This document shows, in pieces, positions 50,518 to 61,490 of a DNA stretch of 64,000 nucleotides; position 1 is the first letter of the stretch; every line of letters begins with the position of its first letter. The stretch spans positions 5,254,518 to 5,318,517 of the forward strand of contig NZ_AP022569.1 of the NCBI RefSeq assembly GCF_010727945.1, in the 5' to 3' direction. Origin of the DNA: Mycobacterium cookii. GTDB taxonomy: Bacteria; Actinomycetota; Actinomycetes; Mycobacteriales; Mycobacteriaceae. The position numbers and the translations under genes are program-made. The notes under the pieces were generated by a model, which worked only from the letters and a program-made list of their open reading frames with translations, was not told where the DNA came from and made no database searches.

Positions 50518-50931
50518 ATGACAGATCTGTGGGTGGAGCGCACCGGGGTGCGCCGCTACACCGGCCATAGCTCGCGCGGTGCCGAAGTTCTCGTCGGCTC
50601 CGAAGACGTTGACGGTGTCTTCACGCCGGGGGAGCTGATGAAGATTGCGCTCGCCGCGTGCAGTGGGATGTCCAGCGACTCGCCGCTGGCGCGACGGCTC
50701 GGCGACGACTATCCGGCGACGGTGCGGGTGTCCGGCGCGGCCGACCGTGACCAAGAGGTCTATCCACTGCTCGAGGAGAAGCTCGAGATCGACCTGTCGG
50801 GTTTGGACCACGAGGAGAAGACGCGGCTCCTCACCGTGGTCCGGCGCGCCGTAGACCAGGTGTGCACGGTCGGGCGAACGCTGAAAGCGGGAACGACGGT
50901 CGACTTCCGGGTCGTCGATGTCGGAGCATGA
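50518..50931 (+). CDS. OsmC-family protein
   Basis: 137 residues. Thiol-dependent peroxidase family (OsmC/Ohr) by [35 protein letters not shown], with one conserved Cys in [10 protein letters not shown] and a second near [14 protein letters not shown]. The spacing fits the OsmC catalytic pair. It corresponds to Rv2923c. A role in hydroperoxide removal is family inference. Its stop lies inside acyP (14-base overlap). Confidence 0.88.
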   Translation: MTDLWVERTGVRRYTGHSSRGAEVLVGSEDVDGVFTPGELMKIALAACSGMSSDSPLARRLGDDYPATVRVSGAADRDQEVYPLLEEKLEIDLSGLDHEEKTRLLTVVRRAVDQVCTVGRTLKAGTTVDFRVVDVGA

Positions 50932-51202
50932 CGGCGTCCGCCTGACCGCGTGGGTGCACGGCCACGTCCAGGGCGTTGGCTTTCGCTGGTGGACCCGGTC
51001 ACGAGCCCTGGAGCTCGGTCTGACCGGCTACGCCGCCAACCGCCCGGACGGCCGGGTGCAGGTCGTGGCGCAAGGCTCACGTGGCGCCTGTGAACAGCTG
51101 TTGCTCCTGTTACAAAGTGGGAAAACGCCAGGCCACGTCGACACCGTTGTCGTCGACTGGTCGCCGCGCGGCGAAGCCATCAGCGGCTTCACTGAGCGAT
51201 AG
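50918..51202 (+). CDS. acyP: Acylphosphatase
   Basis: 94 residues from the ATG overlapping the OsmC gene. Hydrolyses carboxyl-phosphate bonds. Signature [18 protein letters not shown] with the catalytic Arg, then [19 protein letters not shown] with the catalytic Asn. Small soluble enzyme, matches Rv2922A. Confidence 0.94.
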   Translation: MSEHDGVRLTAWVHGHVQGVGFRWWTRSRALELGLTGYAANRPDGRVQVVAQGSRGACEQLLLLLQSGKTPGHVDTVVVDWSPRGEAISGFTER

Positions 51203-51269
51203 CCCGGTTCCTCCTCGGGACGCGCGGCGTCCCGCATCGTCACCGGCCGGAAAGGTAGTCTGGCACGCC

Positions 51270-54200
51270 GTGTACCTCAAGAGTCTGACGCTGAAGGGCT
51301 TCAAGTCCTTCGCCTCGCCGACGACTCTGCGATTCGAGCCAGGCATCACCGCGGTGGTCGGGCCCAACGGGTCGGGCAAATCCAACGTGGTCGACGCGCT
51401 GGCCTGGGTGATGGGGGAGCAGGGCGCCAAGACGCTGCGTGGCGGCAAGATGGAAGACGTCATCTTCGCCGGTACGTCGTCGCGGGCGCCGCTGGGCCGC
51501 GCCGAGGTCACCGTGACGATCGACAACTCCGACAATGCACTGCCGATCGAGTACTCCGAGGTGTCGATCACCCGCCGGATGTTTCGCGACGGCGCCAGCG
51601 AATACGAAATCAACGGCAGCACATGCCGTTTGATGGACGTGCAGGAGTTGCTGAGCGACTCCGGAATCGGCCGGGAGATGCACGTCATCGTCGGGCAGGG
51701 CAAGCTCAACGAGATACTGGAATCCCGACCGGAGGACCGTCGGGCATTCATCGAGGAAGCCGCCGGTGTGCTCAAGCACCGCAAGCGCAAGGAAAAGGCG
51801 GTCCGCAAGCTCGAGGCGATGTCGGCGAACCTGGCCCGGCTGACCGACCTGACCACCGAATTGCGCCGCCAGCTCAAACCGTTGGGTCGTCAGGCCGAAG
51901 TGGCGCGGCGGGCCCAGACCATTCAGGCCGACTTGCGCGACGCCCGGCTCCGGTTGGCCGCCGACGATGTGGTCACCAGGCAGTCCGAGCTCAACAACAC
52001 GAACGAGGCCGAGGCGGCGCTGCGTCGCGAGCACGACGAGGCCTCGGCCCGGATGGCAGTGGCGTCCGAAGAACTGGCCGGGCACGAAACCCGGCTGACG
52101 GCCCTGTCCGAGCGTGCCGAGTCGGCGCAGCAGACCTGGTTTCGGTTGTCCGCGTTGGCCGAACGGGTCAGTGCGACGGTGCGGATCGCCAGTGAGCGCG
52201 CCCAGCACCTCGACGTGGAGACCGTCTCGACCGGTGGCCCCGATCCCGACGAGTTGGAGGCCGAGGCCCAGCAGGTCGCCGCTGCCGAGCAGCAACTGCT
52301 CGGCGAACTGGCCGCCACCCGCAGCCGGCTCGACGCCGCCCGCGCCGAGTTGGCTGAAAAGGAGCGCCGCGCTGCCGAAGCCGAGCAGGCGCACGTGGCT
52401 GCCGTACAGGCCGAAGCCGACCGCCGCGAGGGCCTGGCCCGGCTGGCCGGCCAAGTCGAAACGATGCGAGCTCGGGTCGAATCGATCGACGACGGCGTGG
52501 CCAAGCTCTCCGAGCGCATCGAAGAGGCCGCCGCGCGCGCAACAAGCCAAGGCCGAATTCGAGACCGTGCAGGGCCGAGTCGGTGAACTCGACCAGGGCG
52601 AGGTAGGCCTGGACGAGCACCACGACCGAACGGTGACGGCGCTGCGACTGGCCGACGAGCGGGTCGCTGAACTGCAAGCCGCCGAGCGCGGTGCCGAGCG
52701 CCAGGTGGCGTCCCTGCATGCCAGGATCGACGCATTGTCAGTCGGGCTCGAGCGCAAGGACGGCGCGGCGTGGCTCGCCCAAAACCGGGGCAGCGCAGGT
52801 CTTTTCGGGTCGGTCGCCAAGCTGGTCAAAGTGCAGTCGGGTTACGAGGCTGCACTGGCGGCCGTGCTGGGCGCCGCCGCCGATGCGCTGGCCGCCGAGA
52901 GCGTCAGCGCCGCCGCCGATGCGGTGACCGCGCTGAAGCACGCCGACGGCGGCCGCGCGGCCATCGTGCTGAGTGACTGGCCGCTGAACGAGTCGGCGCC
53001 GTCGGGCGCGCTGCCCGAGGGCGCGCGGTGGGCTCTCGACCTGGTCGAGGTTCCGGGGCGGTTGCGCGGCGCGTTGGTCGCCATGCTGTCCGGGGTCGCC
53101 GTCGTCGGCAGCCTGAGCGAAGCGGTGAACCTCGTCGCCGACCGTCCGCAGTTGCGCGCGGTGACCCGTGACGGCGATCTGGTGGGCGCCGGCCGGGTCA
53201 TCGGCGGATCGGACCGCAAACCCTCGACGCTTGAGCTCACCTCCGAAATCGCCAAGGCGCGAGCGGAACTCGAGGCTGCTGAGTCGAATGCCGGCCAACT
53301 CGGTGCGGCGTTGTCCGGAGCGAAGACCGAGCAAGCCGCCCGCCAGGATTCCGCCGAGCAGGCGCTGGCCGCGCTCAATGAATCCGACGCCGCCATCTCG
53401 GCGATCTATGACCAGCTCGGCCGGTTGGGCCAAGATGCCCGCGCCGCCGACGAGGAGTGGCGCAGGCTGGTGCGCCAGCGTGAGGAACTGGAGACCGGCC
53501 GCGCCGACACCCTCGGCGAGCTCGGTGAGCTCGAGGCCCGGCTGCGCAATGTCGAGGAGACCCAACACGTCGTCGCCGAGCCAGTCGATCGTCAGCAGAT
53601 CGCCGCGGCCGCCGAGTCGGCCCGCAGCGTCGAGGTGGAAGCCCGGCTCGCGGTGCGCACCGCCGAAGAACGAGCCAATGCCGTTCGCGGAAAAGCGGAT
53701 TCGCTGCGACGGGCTGCCGCTGCCGAACGAGAGGCGAGGGTGCGTGCGCAGCAGGCCCGCGCGGCGCGCGAGCACGCGGCTGCGGTGGCCGCCGCGGTCG
53801 CCGACGCCGGCCGGCGGCTCGCCGGACGGCTGACGCAGGTCGTTGCGGCGGCGTCACGCGACCGTGACGTGCTCGCCGCCGAACGTCAGCAGCGCTCGGC
53901 GGCGATGGCCGCAGTCCGCGACGAGGTGAACACACTGAACGCCCGGATCGGCACGCTCACCGAGTCGCTGCATCGCGACGAGGTCGCCAAGGCGCAGGCG
54001 GCGTTGCGCATCGAACAGCTCGAGCAGATGGTGCTCGAGCAGTTCGGTATGACGCCGGAAGTGCTTGTCGCCGAATATGGTCCGCAGACCTCGCTGCCGC
54101 CGACGGAACTGGAGATGGCGGAATACGAGCAGGCCCGCGAACGCGGCGAGCAGGTGACTGCGCCGGCTCCGATGCCTTTCGACCGGCCCACTCAGGAGCG

Positions 54201-54861
54201 CCGCGCCAAGCGGGCCGAGCGTGAGCTGGCCGAGCTCGGCCGGGTCAACCCGCTGGCACTCGAAGAGTTCGCCGCGCTGGAGGAGCGCTACAACTTCCTG
54301 TCCACCCAACTCGAGGACGTCAAGGCCGCCCGCAAAGACCTGCTCGACGTCGTCGCCGACGTCGACGCGCGCATCCTGCAGGTGTTCGCCGAGGCCTACG
54401 CCGACGTCGAACGCGAATTCCAGGGCGTGTTCGCCGCGCTGTTCCCCGGCGGCGAAGGCCGGCTGAAACTCACCGACCCCGACGACATGCTGACCACCGG
54501 CATCGAGGTGGAGGCTCGTCCGCCCGGCAAGAAGGTCAAGCGGCTCTCGCTGCTGTCCGGTGGTGAGAAGTCGCTGACCGCGGTCGCCATGCTGGTGGCC
54601 ATCTTCCGGGCCCGCCCGTCGCCGTTCTACATCATGGACGAGGTGGAAGCGGCGCTCGACGACACCAACCTGCGCCGGCTGATCGGACTGTTCGAACTGC
54701 TGCGCGCCAAGTCGCAGCTGATCGTCATCACGCACCAGAAACCGACCATGGAGGTCGCCGACTCGTTGTACGGCGTGACGATGCGTGACGACGGCATCAC
54801 CGCGGTCATCTCTCAGCGAATGCGCGGCCAGCAGGTCAACCAGCTGGTCACGACTACTTAA
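51270..54861 (+). CDS. smc: Chromosome partition protein Smc, one frameshift
   Basis: About 1197 residues when the frame is repaired. ABC-type ATPase of chromosome compaction. Walker [18 protein letters not shown] near residue 33, long coiled coil, hinge ([23 protein letters not shown] region), second coil, signature [19 protein letters not shown] and Walker [14 protein letters not shown]. Start GTG ([15 protein letters not shown]). The reading frame changes at about 52530-52540 within an alternating GCGCGC run: a missing GC dinucleotide before AACAAGCC explains it. Both halves are otherwise open and conserved. Confidence 0.92.
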
Positions 54862-54874
54862 GCGAGGAAATACG

Positions 54875-56146
54875 TTGCCGCAAGGCCTTTGGATCGCGCT
54901 CGCGGTCGCCGCCGCACTGATCGTCATCGCTGTCCTGGTGCTGGGGTTGGTCCGCTACCGCCGCCGCCAGATCAGTTTGTCGACCCGCGAGCAAACTCCG
55001 ACCCTGGACCGGTCGGGTGGCTACACCGCGTCGTCGGGCATCACGTTCAGCCGCACGGAGACCGCCGAGCCCGCTGAGACCATCGACGCCACCCGAGTGC
55101 CAGCCGTCGATGACGACGCGACCATTGCGCCTGAAGTGCTGGAGCGTCCGGTCTCCGATATCGAAGTGCCCGAACAGGATACGGCCGCACTTCCAGCGGA
55201 AACGGCACCCGGGGTTGAGGACATCGCGCCGCCCGAGGGGCGATTGGAGCGACTCCGGGGTCGACTCGCCAGATCGCAGAATGCGTTGGGCCGCAGCCTG
55301 TTGGGGCTGATCGGTGGAGGTGATCTCGACGAGGAGTCCTGGGAGCAGGTGGAAGATACTCTGCTGATCGCCGACCTCGGCCCGACCGTCACCAATTCGG
55401 TTGTCGCGCAACTGCGCAGCCGGCTGGCCAGAAGCGACGTGCACAGCGAGGCCGACGCCCGGGCGGTGCTGCGGGAGGTGTTGATCGCCGAGCTGCAACC
55501 CGGCCTGGACCGCTCGGTGCGCGCCCTGCCGCACGACGACCATCCGTCGGTCCTGCTGGTCGTCGGCGTCAACGGCACCGGCAAAACCACCACCGTCGGC
55601 AAACTCGCGCGGGTGTTGGTCGCCGACGGCCGACGGGTGGTGCTCGGCGCGGCCGACACCTTCCGCGCGGCCGCCGCGGACCAGCTGCAGACCTGGGGGT
55701 CACGAGTGGGCGCCGACGTGGTGCGCGGGCCGGAGGGCGCCGACCCGGCGTCAGTTGCGTTCGACGCCGTCGACAAGGGCATCGAGGCGGGGGCCGACGT
55801 CGTCGTGATCGACACCGCGGGCCGGCTGCACACCAAGACCGGCCTGATGGACGAGCTTGGCAAGGTCAAGCGGGTGGTGACGCGCCGCGCCGCCGTGGAC
55901 GAGGTGCTGCTGGTGCTCGACGCGACCATCGGGCAGAACGGGCTGGCCCAGGCGCGGGTGTTCGCCGACGTCGTCGACATCACCGGTGCAGTCCTGACCA
56001 AGCTCGACGGCACCGCCAAGGGCGGGATCGTCTTCCGGGTCCAGCAGGAGCTCGGGGTGCCGGTGAAGCTGGTCGGACTGGGCGAGGGACCAGACGACCT
56101 GGCACCCTTCGAGCCCGCCGCCTTCGTCGACGCGCTGCTGGGCTGA
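54875..56146 (+). CDS. ftsY: Signal recognition particle receptor FtsY
   Basis: 423 residues from TTG with AGGAA upstream (start matches M. tuberculosis FtsY in place). N-terminal membrane segment (GLWIALAVAAALIVIAVLVL), an acidic linker, and the NG GTPase domains: GVNGTGKTTTVGKLARVLV at about residue 230, AADTFRAAAADQLQTW, DTAGRLHTKTGLMDEL and TKLDGTAKGGIV. Receptor for Ffh-ribosome complexes at the membrane; ffh is at 61.5 kb. Confidence 0.96.
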   Translation: MPQGLWIALAVAAALIVIAVLVLGLVRYRRRQISLSTREQTPTLDRSGGYTASSGITFSRTETAEPAETIDATRVPAVDDDATIAPEVLERPVSDIEVPEQDTAALPAETAPGVEDIAPPEGRLERLRGRLARSQNALGRSLLGLIGGGDLDEESWEQVEDTLLIADLGPTVTNSVVAQLRSRLARSDVHSEADARAVLREVLIAELQPGLDRSVRALPHDDHPSVLLVVGVNGTGKTTTVGKLARVLVADGRRVVLGAADTFRAAAADQLQTWGSRVGADVVRGPEGADPASVAFDAVDKGIEAGADVVVIDTAGRLHTKTGLMDELGKVKRVVTRRAAVDEVLLVLDATIGQNGLAQARVFADVVDITGAVLTKLDGTAKGGIVFRVQQELGVPVKLVGLGEGPDDLAPFEPAAFVDALLG

Positions 56147-56214
56147 GCTTCCCCGCAACCCGCCGCACCCGTTTGGTCGCGGCTGAGCACGCCAATATGA
56201 CAAATGAGAATGAT

Positions 56215-56230
56215 GTAACACCGACGAAAC
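56215..56230 (+). promoter_or_regulatory. GlnR-box-like site before amt
   Basis: GTAAC-N6-GAAAC (56215-56230), the half-sites and spacing of mycobacterial/streptomycete GlnR boxes. A weaker GAAAC-N6-TTTGC lies about 35 bases further on. The gap up to the amt GTG is 101 bases. Confidence 0.6.
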
Positions 56231-56331
56231 CTGCCAGCGTCGCTTTTGGAAACAACCACTTTGCAAGGTTCTGGTTCAGGCCACAGGCACTTGTCTGGCG
56301 GCTGTTCATGGCCGAGATGAGGTGATAGCGA

Positions 56332-57732
56332 GTGAGTTTCCCGACAATGGGCCAGCCCGATACCGGCGACACCGCTTGGATGCTGGCAAGTTCCGCGCTG
56401 GTCCTGTTGATGACCCCGGGACTTGCGTTTTTCTACGGCGGCATGGTCCGCGCCCGCAGCGTGCTCAACATGATCATGATGAGCATCAGCGCGATGGGCG
56501 TGGTGACGGTGCTGTGGGTGCTCTACGGCTACTCGGTCGCGTTCGGCAACGACAAGGACGACTTCTTCGGCGACCCGCTGGAATATTTCGGACTGAAAGG
56601 CCTGATCGGGGGCAACTCCGCAGCTGCGGCGGCGGGTAAAGCCGCCACCGACATCCCGTTGGCCGGGACGCTGCCGATGAACGTCTTCGTGGCGTTCCAG
56701 CTGATGTTCGCGATCATCACCGTCGCGTTGATCTCCGGCGCGGTCTCAGACCGGCTGAAGTTCAGCTCTTGGCTGGTGTTCGCCGGACTCTGGGCGACGC
56801 TCGTCTACTTCCCGGTGGCGCACTGGGTGTTCTCGTTCGACGGCGTCACCGCCGAGCACGGCGGTTGGATCGCCAACAAGCTGAAAGCGATCGACTTCGC
56901 CGGTGGAACCGCGGTCCACATCAACTCCGGTACGGCCGGTTTGGTGTTGGCCCTGGTGTTGGGCAAGCGCAAAGGTTGGCCAACGACGCTGTTCCGTCCG
57001 CACAATGTCCCGTTCGTGATGCTCGGCGCCGGCCTGCTGTGGTTCGGCTGGTACGGGTTCAACGCCGGTTCGGCCACCAGCTCCAACGGTGTCGCCGCCT
57101 CGACCTTCATCACCACCACCATCGCCACCGCCGCCGCGATGCTTTCCTGGCTGCTCACCGAACGGATCCGCGACGGGCACGCGACGACGCTGGGCGCAGC
57201 CTCGGGCATCGTGGCCGGGCTGGTCGCCATCACACCGTCGTGTTCGTCGGTCAACGTGGTCGGCGCGTTGGTCATCGGTGCGGTCGGCGGCTCCCTGTGC
57301 GCCCTGGCGGTCGGGCTGAAGTTCAAGCTGGGCTTCGACGATTCGCTCGACGTGGTCGGTGTGCACCTGGTCGGTGGTCTGGCCGGCACGTTGCTGGTCG
57401 GCCTGGTTGCCGCGCCTGAGGCCCCTGCCGCCGTCAAGGGATTGTTCTACGGCGGGGGTTGGGATCAGCTGTGGCGGCAGGCGGTCGGTGCCTTCAGCGT
57501 CCTTTTCTACTCCGCTATCGTCACCCTCATCCTGGCCCTGATACTCAAGTACACGATCGGGCTGCGCCTGACTCCTGAGGCGGAAGCGGCTGGTGTCGAC
57601 GAGTCTCAGCACGCGGAGAGCGGTTACGATTTCGCGACGGCTACAGGTGGCTCTGTTCTTCCGCATGCGAGCTTGCCTGAGGGCACGTTCGACCACGATC
57701 ACCGCGCGGGCGACAAAGTAGAGGCGGAATAG
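56332..57732 (+). CDS. amt: Ammonium transporter
   Basis: 466 residues from GTG with GAGGTGA upstream. Eleven membrane helices: start region WMLASSALVLLMTPGLAFFYGGMVR, GTAVHINSGTAGLVLALVL with the first twin His, and GVHLVGGLAGTLLVGLV with the second. The C-terminal tail is polar and acidic (EAEAAGVDESQH). First gene of amt-glnB-glnD, the nitrogen-control unit of mycobacteria, here behind a GlnR-like box. glnB starts three bases after its stop. Confidence 0.97.
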   Translation: MSFPTMGQPDTGDTAWMLASSALVLLMTPGLAFFYGGMVRARSVLNMIMMSISAMGVVTVLWVLYGYSVAFGNDKDDFFGDPLEYFGLKGLIGGNSAAAAAGKAATDIPLAGTLPMNVFVAFQLMFAIITVALISGAVSDRLKFSSWLVFAGLWATLVYFPVAHWVFSFDGVTAEHGGWIANKLKAIDFAGGTAVHINSGTAGLVLALVLGKRKGWPTTLFRPHNVPFVMLGAGLLWFGWYGFNAGSATSSNGVAASTFITTTIATAAAMLSWLLTERIRDGHATTLGAASGIVAGLVAITPSCSSVNVVGALVIGAVGGSLCALAVGLKFKLGFDDSLDVVGVHLVGGLAGTLLVGLVAAPEAPAAVKGLFYGGGWDQLWRQAVGAFSVLFYSAIVTLILALILKYTIGLRLTPEAEAAGVDESQHAESGYDFATATGGSVLPHASLPEGTFDHDHRAGDKVEAE

Positions 57733-58074
<342 letters not shown>

Positions 58075-58101
58075 CGCCGGCCGTGTGATGATTCCTTCGG
58101 A

Positions 58102-60573
58102 ATGAAGCAACGCGAGCCGGATACCTCCGATCCGTCGCACGGCGCGGCGGTGAAACCAAGGCAGCGGCCAGCGATCTGGCCGGTGCCCGGGAGAAGCTGC
58201 TCGCCCGCGGGCCCAGTGAACTGGATTCCGCTGCCCTGCGAGAAGCCTGGGGTGAGCTGCACGAATTCTGGCTCACCACAAAGGCATCCGAGATCGGCAT
58301 CACGCCGGGCAGCGGCTTCGCGATCGTCGCGACCGGCTCGCTGGGCCGTCGTGAACTGGTGCCCTACTCCGACCTGGACCTGCTGCTGCTGCACGACGAC
58401 AAACCCTCCGATCGGGTAAGGGAGGTCGCCGACTCGCTGTGGTATCCGTTATGGGACGCCAACATTCGTCTCGACCACAGCGTTCGGACCGTGCCGCAGA
58501 CCCTGAAGGTCGCCGGTGCCGACGTGTCGGCGTGTCTGGCCATGCTCGATACCCGGCACATCGCGGGCGACCAGGAGCTCTCGGATCGGCTCATCGACGG
58601 AATCCGTCGCCAGTGGCGGGCCGGAATCCAGTCGCTGTTCGGCGAACTCGTCGAAGAGACTCATGCCCGGTGGCGCCGCGGCGGCGAGATCGCGCACCGC
58701 GCCGAACCGGATCTCAAGATGGGCCGCGGCGGATTGCGCGACGTTCAGCTGCTCGACGCGCTGGCCATCGCCCACCTCACCGACCGGCTGGCCGTGGGCG
58801 AAGCCGACGACCCGTTGGGTTCGCTGACCGGCGCCCACCTGACGCTGCTCAACGTCCGCACCGAACTCCACCGCGTCTCCGGCCGCGGGCACGATCTGGT
58901 GCTGGCCCAGTTCGCCGACGAGATCAGCGCGGCGTTGCACATCGGAGACCGCTTCGACTTGTCGCGCACGCTGTCCGACGTGGGCCGCACCATCAGCTAC
59001 CGCGTCGACGCCGGGCTGCGCACCGCCGCCAACGCGCTTCCGCGGCGCGGGATTTCGGCGATCCGGCGGCGTCCGCGCCGTCCCCTGGACGAGGGAGTGG
59101 TCGAATACGCCGGCGAAATCGTACTTGCCCGCGATGCCCGACCGCAGAGCGACCCGGCGCTGCTGCTGCGCGTCGCGGCGGCCTCGGCGGTCACCGGGTT
59201 GCCGATCGCGGTGTCGACGCTGAGTCGACTGGCCGATACCGCACCGGAATTGCCGACGCCGTGGCCGCGGGACGCATTGGACAACCTGCTGGTGCTGTTG
59301 GCCGCGGGGCCAGACACCATCGCGGTGATCGAGACACTGGACCGCACCGGGTTGTGGGGCCGGCTCTTCCCGGAGTGGGGCGCGGTCCGCGACCTGCCGC
59401 CGCGCGACGTCGTCCACATCTGGACGGTCGACCGTCACCTGGCCGAAACAGTTTCGCGGGCAAGGATTTTCACGACCCGGGTGGCTCGCTCCGACCTGCT
59501 GTTGCTGTCGGCGCTGCTGCACGACATCGGCAAAGGGCGCGGTGTCGACCACAGTGTGCTCGGCGCACAGCTGGCCACCCAGATCGGCACCCGGCTGGGG
59601 ATGTGGCCCACCGATGTCGAGATGCTGTCCAAGCTGGTCTTCCACCATCTGCTGTTGTCGAAAGTCGCGATCCGCCAAGACCTCAACGACCCGAACACGA
59701 TTGCCACCGTCTGCGAGGCGTTGGACGGCGACCCGGTGCTGCTGGACGTGCTGCACGCGCTGAGCGAAGCCGACTCACTGGCCACCGGGCCCGGGGTGTG
59801 GAGTGACTGGAAGGCGTCGCTGGTCGGCGACCTGGTGCGCCGTAGCCGTATGGCGATGAACGGCGAGGCGCTGCCGGAGGCCGACCCGCTCGATCCCGAG
59901 TACATCGCGTTGGCCGCCGACCGTAAGGTGCACGTCCAGCTACGGCCAGGCGGCCAGCGGCTGTATCACGCGGTGGTCATCGCCCCGGATCAGCGCGGGC
60001 TGCTGTCCAAGGCCGCCGGTGTGCTGACGCTGAATTCGCTTCGCGTGCACTCGGCGTCGGTCAACATCCAGGACGGCGTCGCGATCAGCGAATTCGTCGT
60101 GTCACCGCATTTCGGGAGCCCGCCGGCGGCCGGCGCTGCGCCAGCAACTGATCCGCGCGCTCGGCGGGCAGGTCGACGTGCTCGGCACGCTGGAGGAGCG
60201 GGCGAGCGCGGCGCACCCCAAGCCCGTCGGCGAGGTGCCGACCGCCGTTCCCGTTCACAACCCGAGCGCGCCGCCGCGGATCCTGTGGTTCGACGGGACA
60301 CCCGGCCGGTTGATCATCGAAATCCGCGCGAGCGACCGTCCCGGTCTGCTCGCACTACTCACCGGCGCCCTGGAACGGGCCGGGGTGAGCATCGACTGGG
60401 CGAAGGTCACCACCCGGGGATCGATGGTCGACGACGTGTTCTGCATCGTGTTGCCGCAGCGCAGCGCCGCGGCCAAAGCGGCAGGCGAGCCCGGCTCGAG
60501 CACCCGGTCGGCGATCGAGCATCACCTGCTGGCCGTGCTGGAACCTCCGCAGGACGGCCAGGGCGCCGCCTAG
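58102..60573 (+). CDS. glnD: PII uridylyl/adenylyltransferase GlnD, two frameshifts
   Basis: About 824 residues after repair. N-terminal nucleotidyltransferase with [20 protein letters not shown], then [21 protein letters not shown] domain [17 protein letters not shown] and two ACT domains ([39 protein letters not shown]). Frame 1 from ATG 58102 must move by one base at about 58140-58150, and a second break at about 60117-60137 (two bases lost) separates the first ACT domain from [17 protein letters not shown]. All parts are in order. Adenylylates GlnB under nitrogen limitation in actinobacteria. Confidence 0.88.
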
Positions 60574-61355
60574 CTCAGATCCCGGGTCGACAGCCACGCG
60601 TCGATGCGTTCGGCGACGGCAGGCCATCCCGGTTCCAGCATCATGTTGTGGCCCATGCCGACAAAGAATTCCGCATCTGTCCGGTACGCCCGCGCCGTCG
60701 CGCGCACTTCGGCGGTGGTGACCATGCCGTCCTCCGCGGCGCCCAGGACCAGCATCGGCGCGCGGACCCGGCTGCACCGCACCCGGCGGATCATCGGGTC
60801 GACCAGGGAAGCGCGCACCGCCTCGGACTGTACTGCGGCCGCACTCGACGCCACGATGTCGGCCGGGGTATCCGCGCTGAACAGGTGCTCGCGAACCAGC
60901 GACGGGGTGCCGATGAACCCGGTCAGGTTGCCGACCGGAAGCGAGCGCATCGAGATCCAGGGATGGCGGCTCCAGATGCGCGTCGCCAGGCCCAGCACGC
61001 CACGCGGTGGCACGGATGCCACCAGAACTGCCGCCGGGGCGTCGTGGTTCTCCAGGTATCGCTGCACGACGAAGCCGCCCAGCGAGTGCGCGATCAGCAC
61101 CGGGCGACCGCCGAGGCTGTCCGCGACGGTGCGGACGTCGTCGGCGTAGTCGGCGATCGAGCACGCGTGGAAACGCTTCGCGGTGGGGCTGCCGCCGTGT
61201 CCGCGCAGGCTCAGCGCCACCGCGCGGTAGCCGGCGTCGGCGAAGAAGTCCACGAAGTTGGCCCAGCACGAGGCTGAATGCCAGCCACCGTGCACGAACA
61301 ACAGCGGCACCGGATGCACTCGGCTGACGGCGCCCTTGTCGATCACCTCGAGCAT
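60570..61355 (-). CDS. Alpha/beta-hydrolase
   Basis: 261 residues from ATG ([11 protein letters not shown]). Motifs: [17 protein letters not shown] (oxyanion), [17 protein letters not shown] with Ser nucleophile at about residue 97, [10 protein letters not shown] (Asp) and [12 protein letters not shown] (His). Substrate unknown. Longer N-terminal readings antisense to ffh are rejected. Its stop and the glnD stop share the palindrome CTAG (60570-60573), so the genes meet exactly tail to tail. Confidence 0.85.
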   Translation of the reverse strand: MLEVIDKGAVSRVHPVPLLFVHGGWHSASCWANFVDFFADAGYRAVALSLRGHGGSPTAKRFHACSIADYADDVRTVADSLGGRPVLIAHSLGGFVVQRYLENHDAPAAVLVASVPPRGVLGLATRIWSRHPWISMRSLPVGNLTGFIGTPSLVREHLFSADTPADIVASSAAAVQSEAVRASLVDPMIRRVRCSRVRAPMLVLGAAEDGMVTTAEVRATARAYRTDAEFFVGMGHNMMLEPGWPAVAERIDAWLSTRDLS

Positions 61356-61383
61356 GGGCCGATCATCCGTCAAAACGCCGCCG

Positions 61384-61405
61384 AAAATGCGGCCAGCCGC
61401 GTTTT
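61384..61405. repeat. Small inverted repeat before ffh
   Basis: AAAATGCGG (61384-61392) pairs with CCGCGTTTT (61397-61405) around CCAG. The right half, AGCCGCGTTTTCG, recurs about 35 bases further on beside the palindrome GCGGCTAGCCGC. The role of this 135-base divergent gap beyond the ffh promoter is unclear. Confidence 0.4.
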
Positions 61406-61477
61406 CGACGGCGAGGCCGCGGCTAGCCGCGTTTTCGCCATACTTCAGGCCGACTCCGCGAGGCTCGCGATCGCGAT

Positions 61478-61483
61478 TAGGCT
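61478..61483 (+). promoter_or_regulatory. -10 element for a leaderless ffh
   Basis: TAGGCT ends seven bases before the ffh GTG at 61491; no ribosome site is seen. Confidence 0.5.
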
Positions 61484-61490
61484 GGGCTGC

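Noticed and set aside
58449..59756. Long minus-strand frame opposite glnD
   Set aside because: Shadow of glnD; the + strand carries the conserved NT, HD and ACT motifs in order.
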